From Bacteroidales bacterium (GTDB lineage: Bacteria; Bacteroidota; Bacteroidia; Bacteroidales; UBA932): a stretch of 42,028 nt of DNA. The DNA is taken from NCBI GenBank assembly GCA_029098505.1, contig JAQXOE010000061.1, positions 1 through 42,028 on the forward strand, written 5' to 3'. Made by a program: the position numbers and the translations under genes. The notes below the pieces were generated by a model. It saw only the letters and a program-made list of their open reading frames with translations. It was not told the origin of the DNA and made no database searches. Shown here piece by piece: positions 41,826 to 42,028 of this stretch (its first letter is position 1; each line of letters starts with the position of its first letter).

Positions 41826-42028
41826 ATGAGTGTCCACTAAAAATTTTGGATACGAATAAATTTTAATAATTAAACAAATTTGGTTCACTAGTACTTTGTA
41901 ACACTTAAAAGTTCAATATAGGATAGAGATGCTTCAGCTTGATTCGTGCATCGGCGGTCGTGAACTGCCAATTGACACCTCTCTGTGCGGTATTACGCTC
42001 GGTGTTCCAAGCTGATAACTCCTCATTA
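41826..42028 (-). mobile_element. End of an IS630-family element running off the window
   Basis: The transposase C-terminus (41905-42028) ends inside this stretch. Beyond the stop an A/T-rich tail reaches GTGTCCACTAAAAATTTTGG near 41831-41850, a sharp change in character that may be the terminal inverted repeat. IS630 elements insert at TA. The other end lies beyond the window, so the exact boundary cannot be confirmed. Confidence 0.55.
41905..42028 (-). CDS. Transposase, IS630 family, C-terminal part (cut by the window edge)
   Basis: The minus-strand frame enters at the window edge and reads ELSAWNTERNTAQRGVNWQF, then TTADARIKLKHLYPILNF and TAA at 41905-41907. The pattern W..RN....(V/I).WQF.T.DAR.KL..LYP is the well-known C-terminus of IS630-type DDE transposases. 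Only about 40 residues are visible, so completeness and activity cannot be judged. Confidence 0.8.
   Translation of the reverse strand, partial: NEELSAWNTERNTAQRGVNWQFTTADARIKLKHLYPILNF

Overview
The window reads as a piece of a Bacteroidota (Bacteroidales) chromosome. The evidence is a SusC/SusD outer-membrane pair, Bacteroidota-restricted families (DUF2723, DUF4271, DUF3109, DUF4369-TlpA), several -7 boxes of the form TAnnTTTG in place of TATAAT, and the gene order hemD-rnpA-yidD. The core is moderately GC-rich. Both ends (about 1-420 and 40640-41900) are visibly AT-rich and lack housekeeping genes. The genus cannot be fixed from the sequence alone.

Layout. 1-737: no convincing gene, two short tandem repeats. 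738-4388 (minus): lgt, a TlpA-like thiol-disulfide lipoprotein and a 66-residue acidic protein ending at an intrinsic terminator, preceded by pgk with its own terminator. 4535-8618: an rRNA-methyltransferase-like gene convergent with a 1031-residue DUF2723 membrane glycosyltransferase. 8626-11253 (plus): an eIF1/SUI1-like factor, DUF4271, hemD, rnpA, yidD. 11319-15513 (minus): a 58-residue protein, an M48 metallopeptidase lipoprotein and a 1075-residue tricorn-type protease, with 14-bp gaps. 15635-16073: tRNA-Gln and tRNA-Met. 16100-16348: a start-less, probably decayed ORF. 16354-22093 (minus): a complete MacAB/TolC-type export operon (ATPase, two permeases, adaptor, TolC). 22180-25393 (minus): DUF3109 and an M16-like protein without the zinc motif. 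25496-28887 (plus): a secreted TPR protein, a U32/RlhA-type protein and a LOG-like protein. 28902-29912 (minus): asd. 30054-37101 (plus): an SGNH hydrolase, then SusC, SusD and two lipoproteins in the arrangement of the Bacteroides thetaiotaomicron BT2264-BT2261 locus. 37189-38553 (minus): a GltD-type flavoprotein, divergent from nadE (38714-39487). 39814-42028: a decayed IS4-family transposase, two AT-rich secreted or lipoprotein genes, and the end of an IS630-family element running off the window.

Functional themes. Much of the segment is envelope and secretion biology: lipoprotein maturation (lgt), periplasmic redox, protein insertion (yidD), surface glycosylation (DUF2723), tripartite export, and periplasmic or surface proteolysis (tricorn, M48, M16-like). 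With a SusCD locus of the peptide-importing type, this suggests peptide handling, but that link is inference.

The least explained material is the AT-rich two-gene islet between IS remnants (40640-41826), the 58-residue leader gene with a strong hairpin upstream of the M48/tricorn pair, two back-to-back promoters whose -7 boxes are mirror images 13-14 bp apart, and a tRNA-Met gene with swapped T-loop bases. No CRISPR array, integrase or recognisable defence system was seen.
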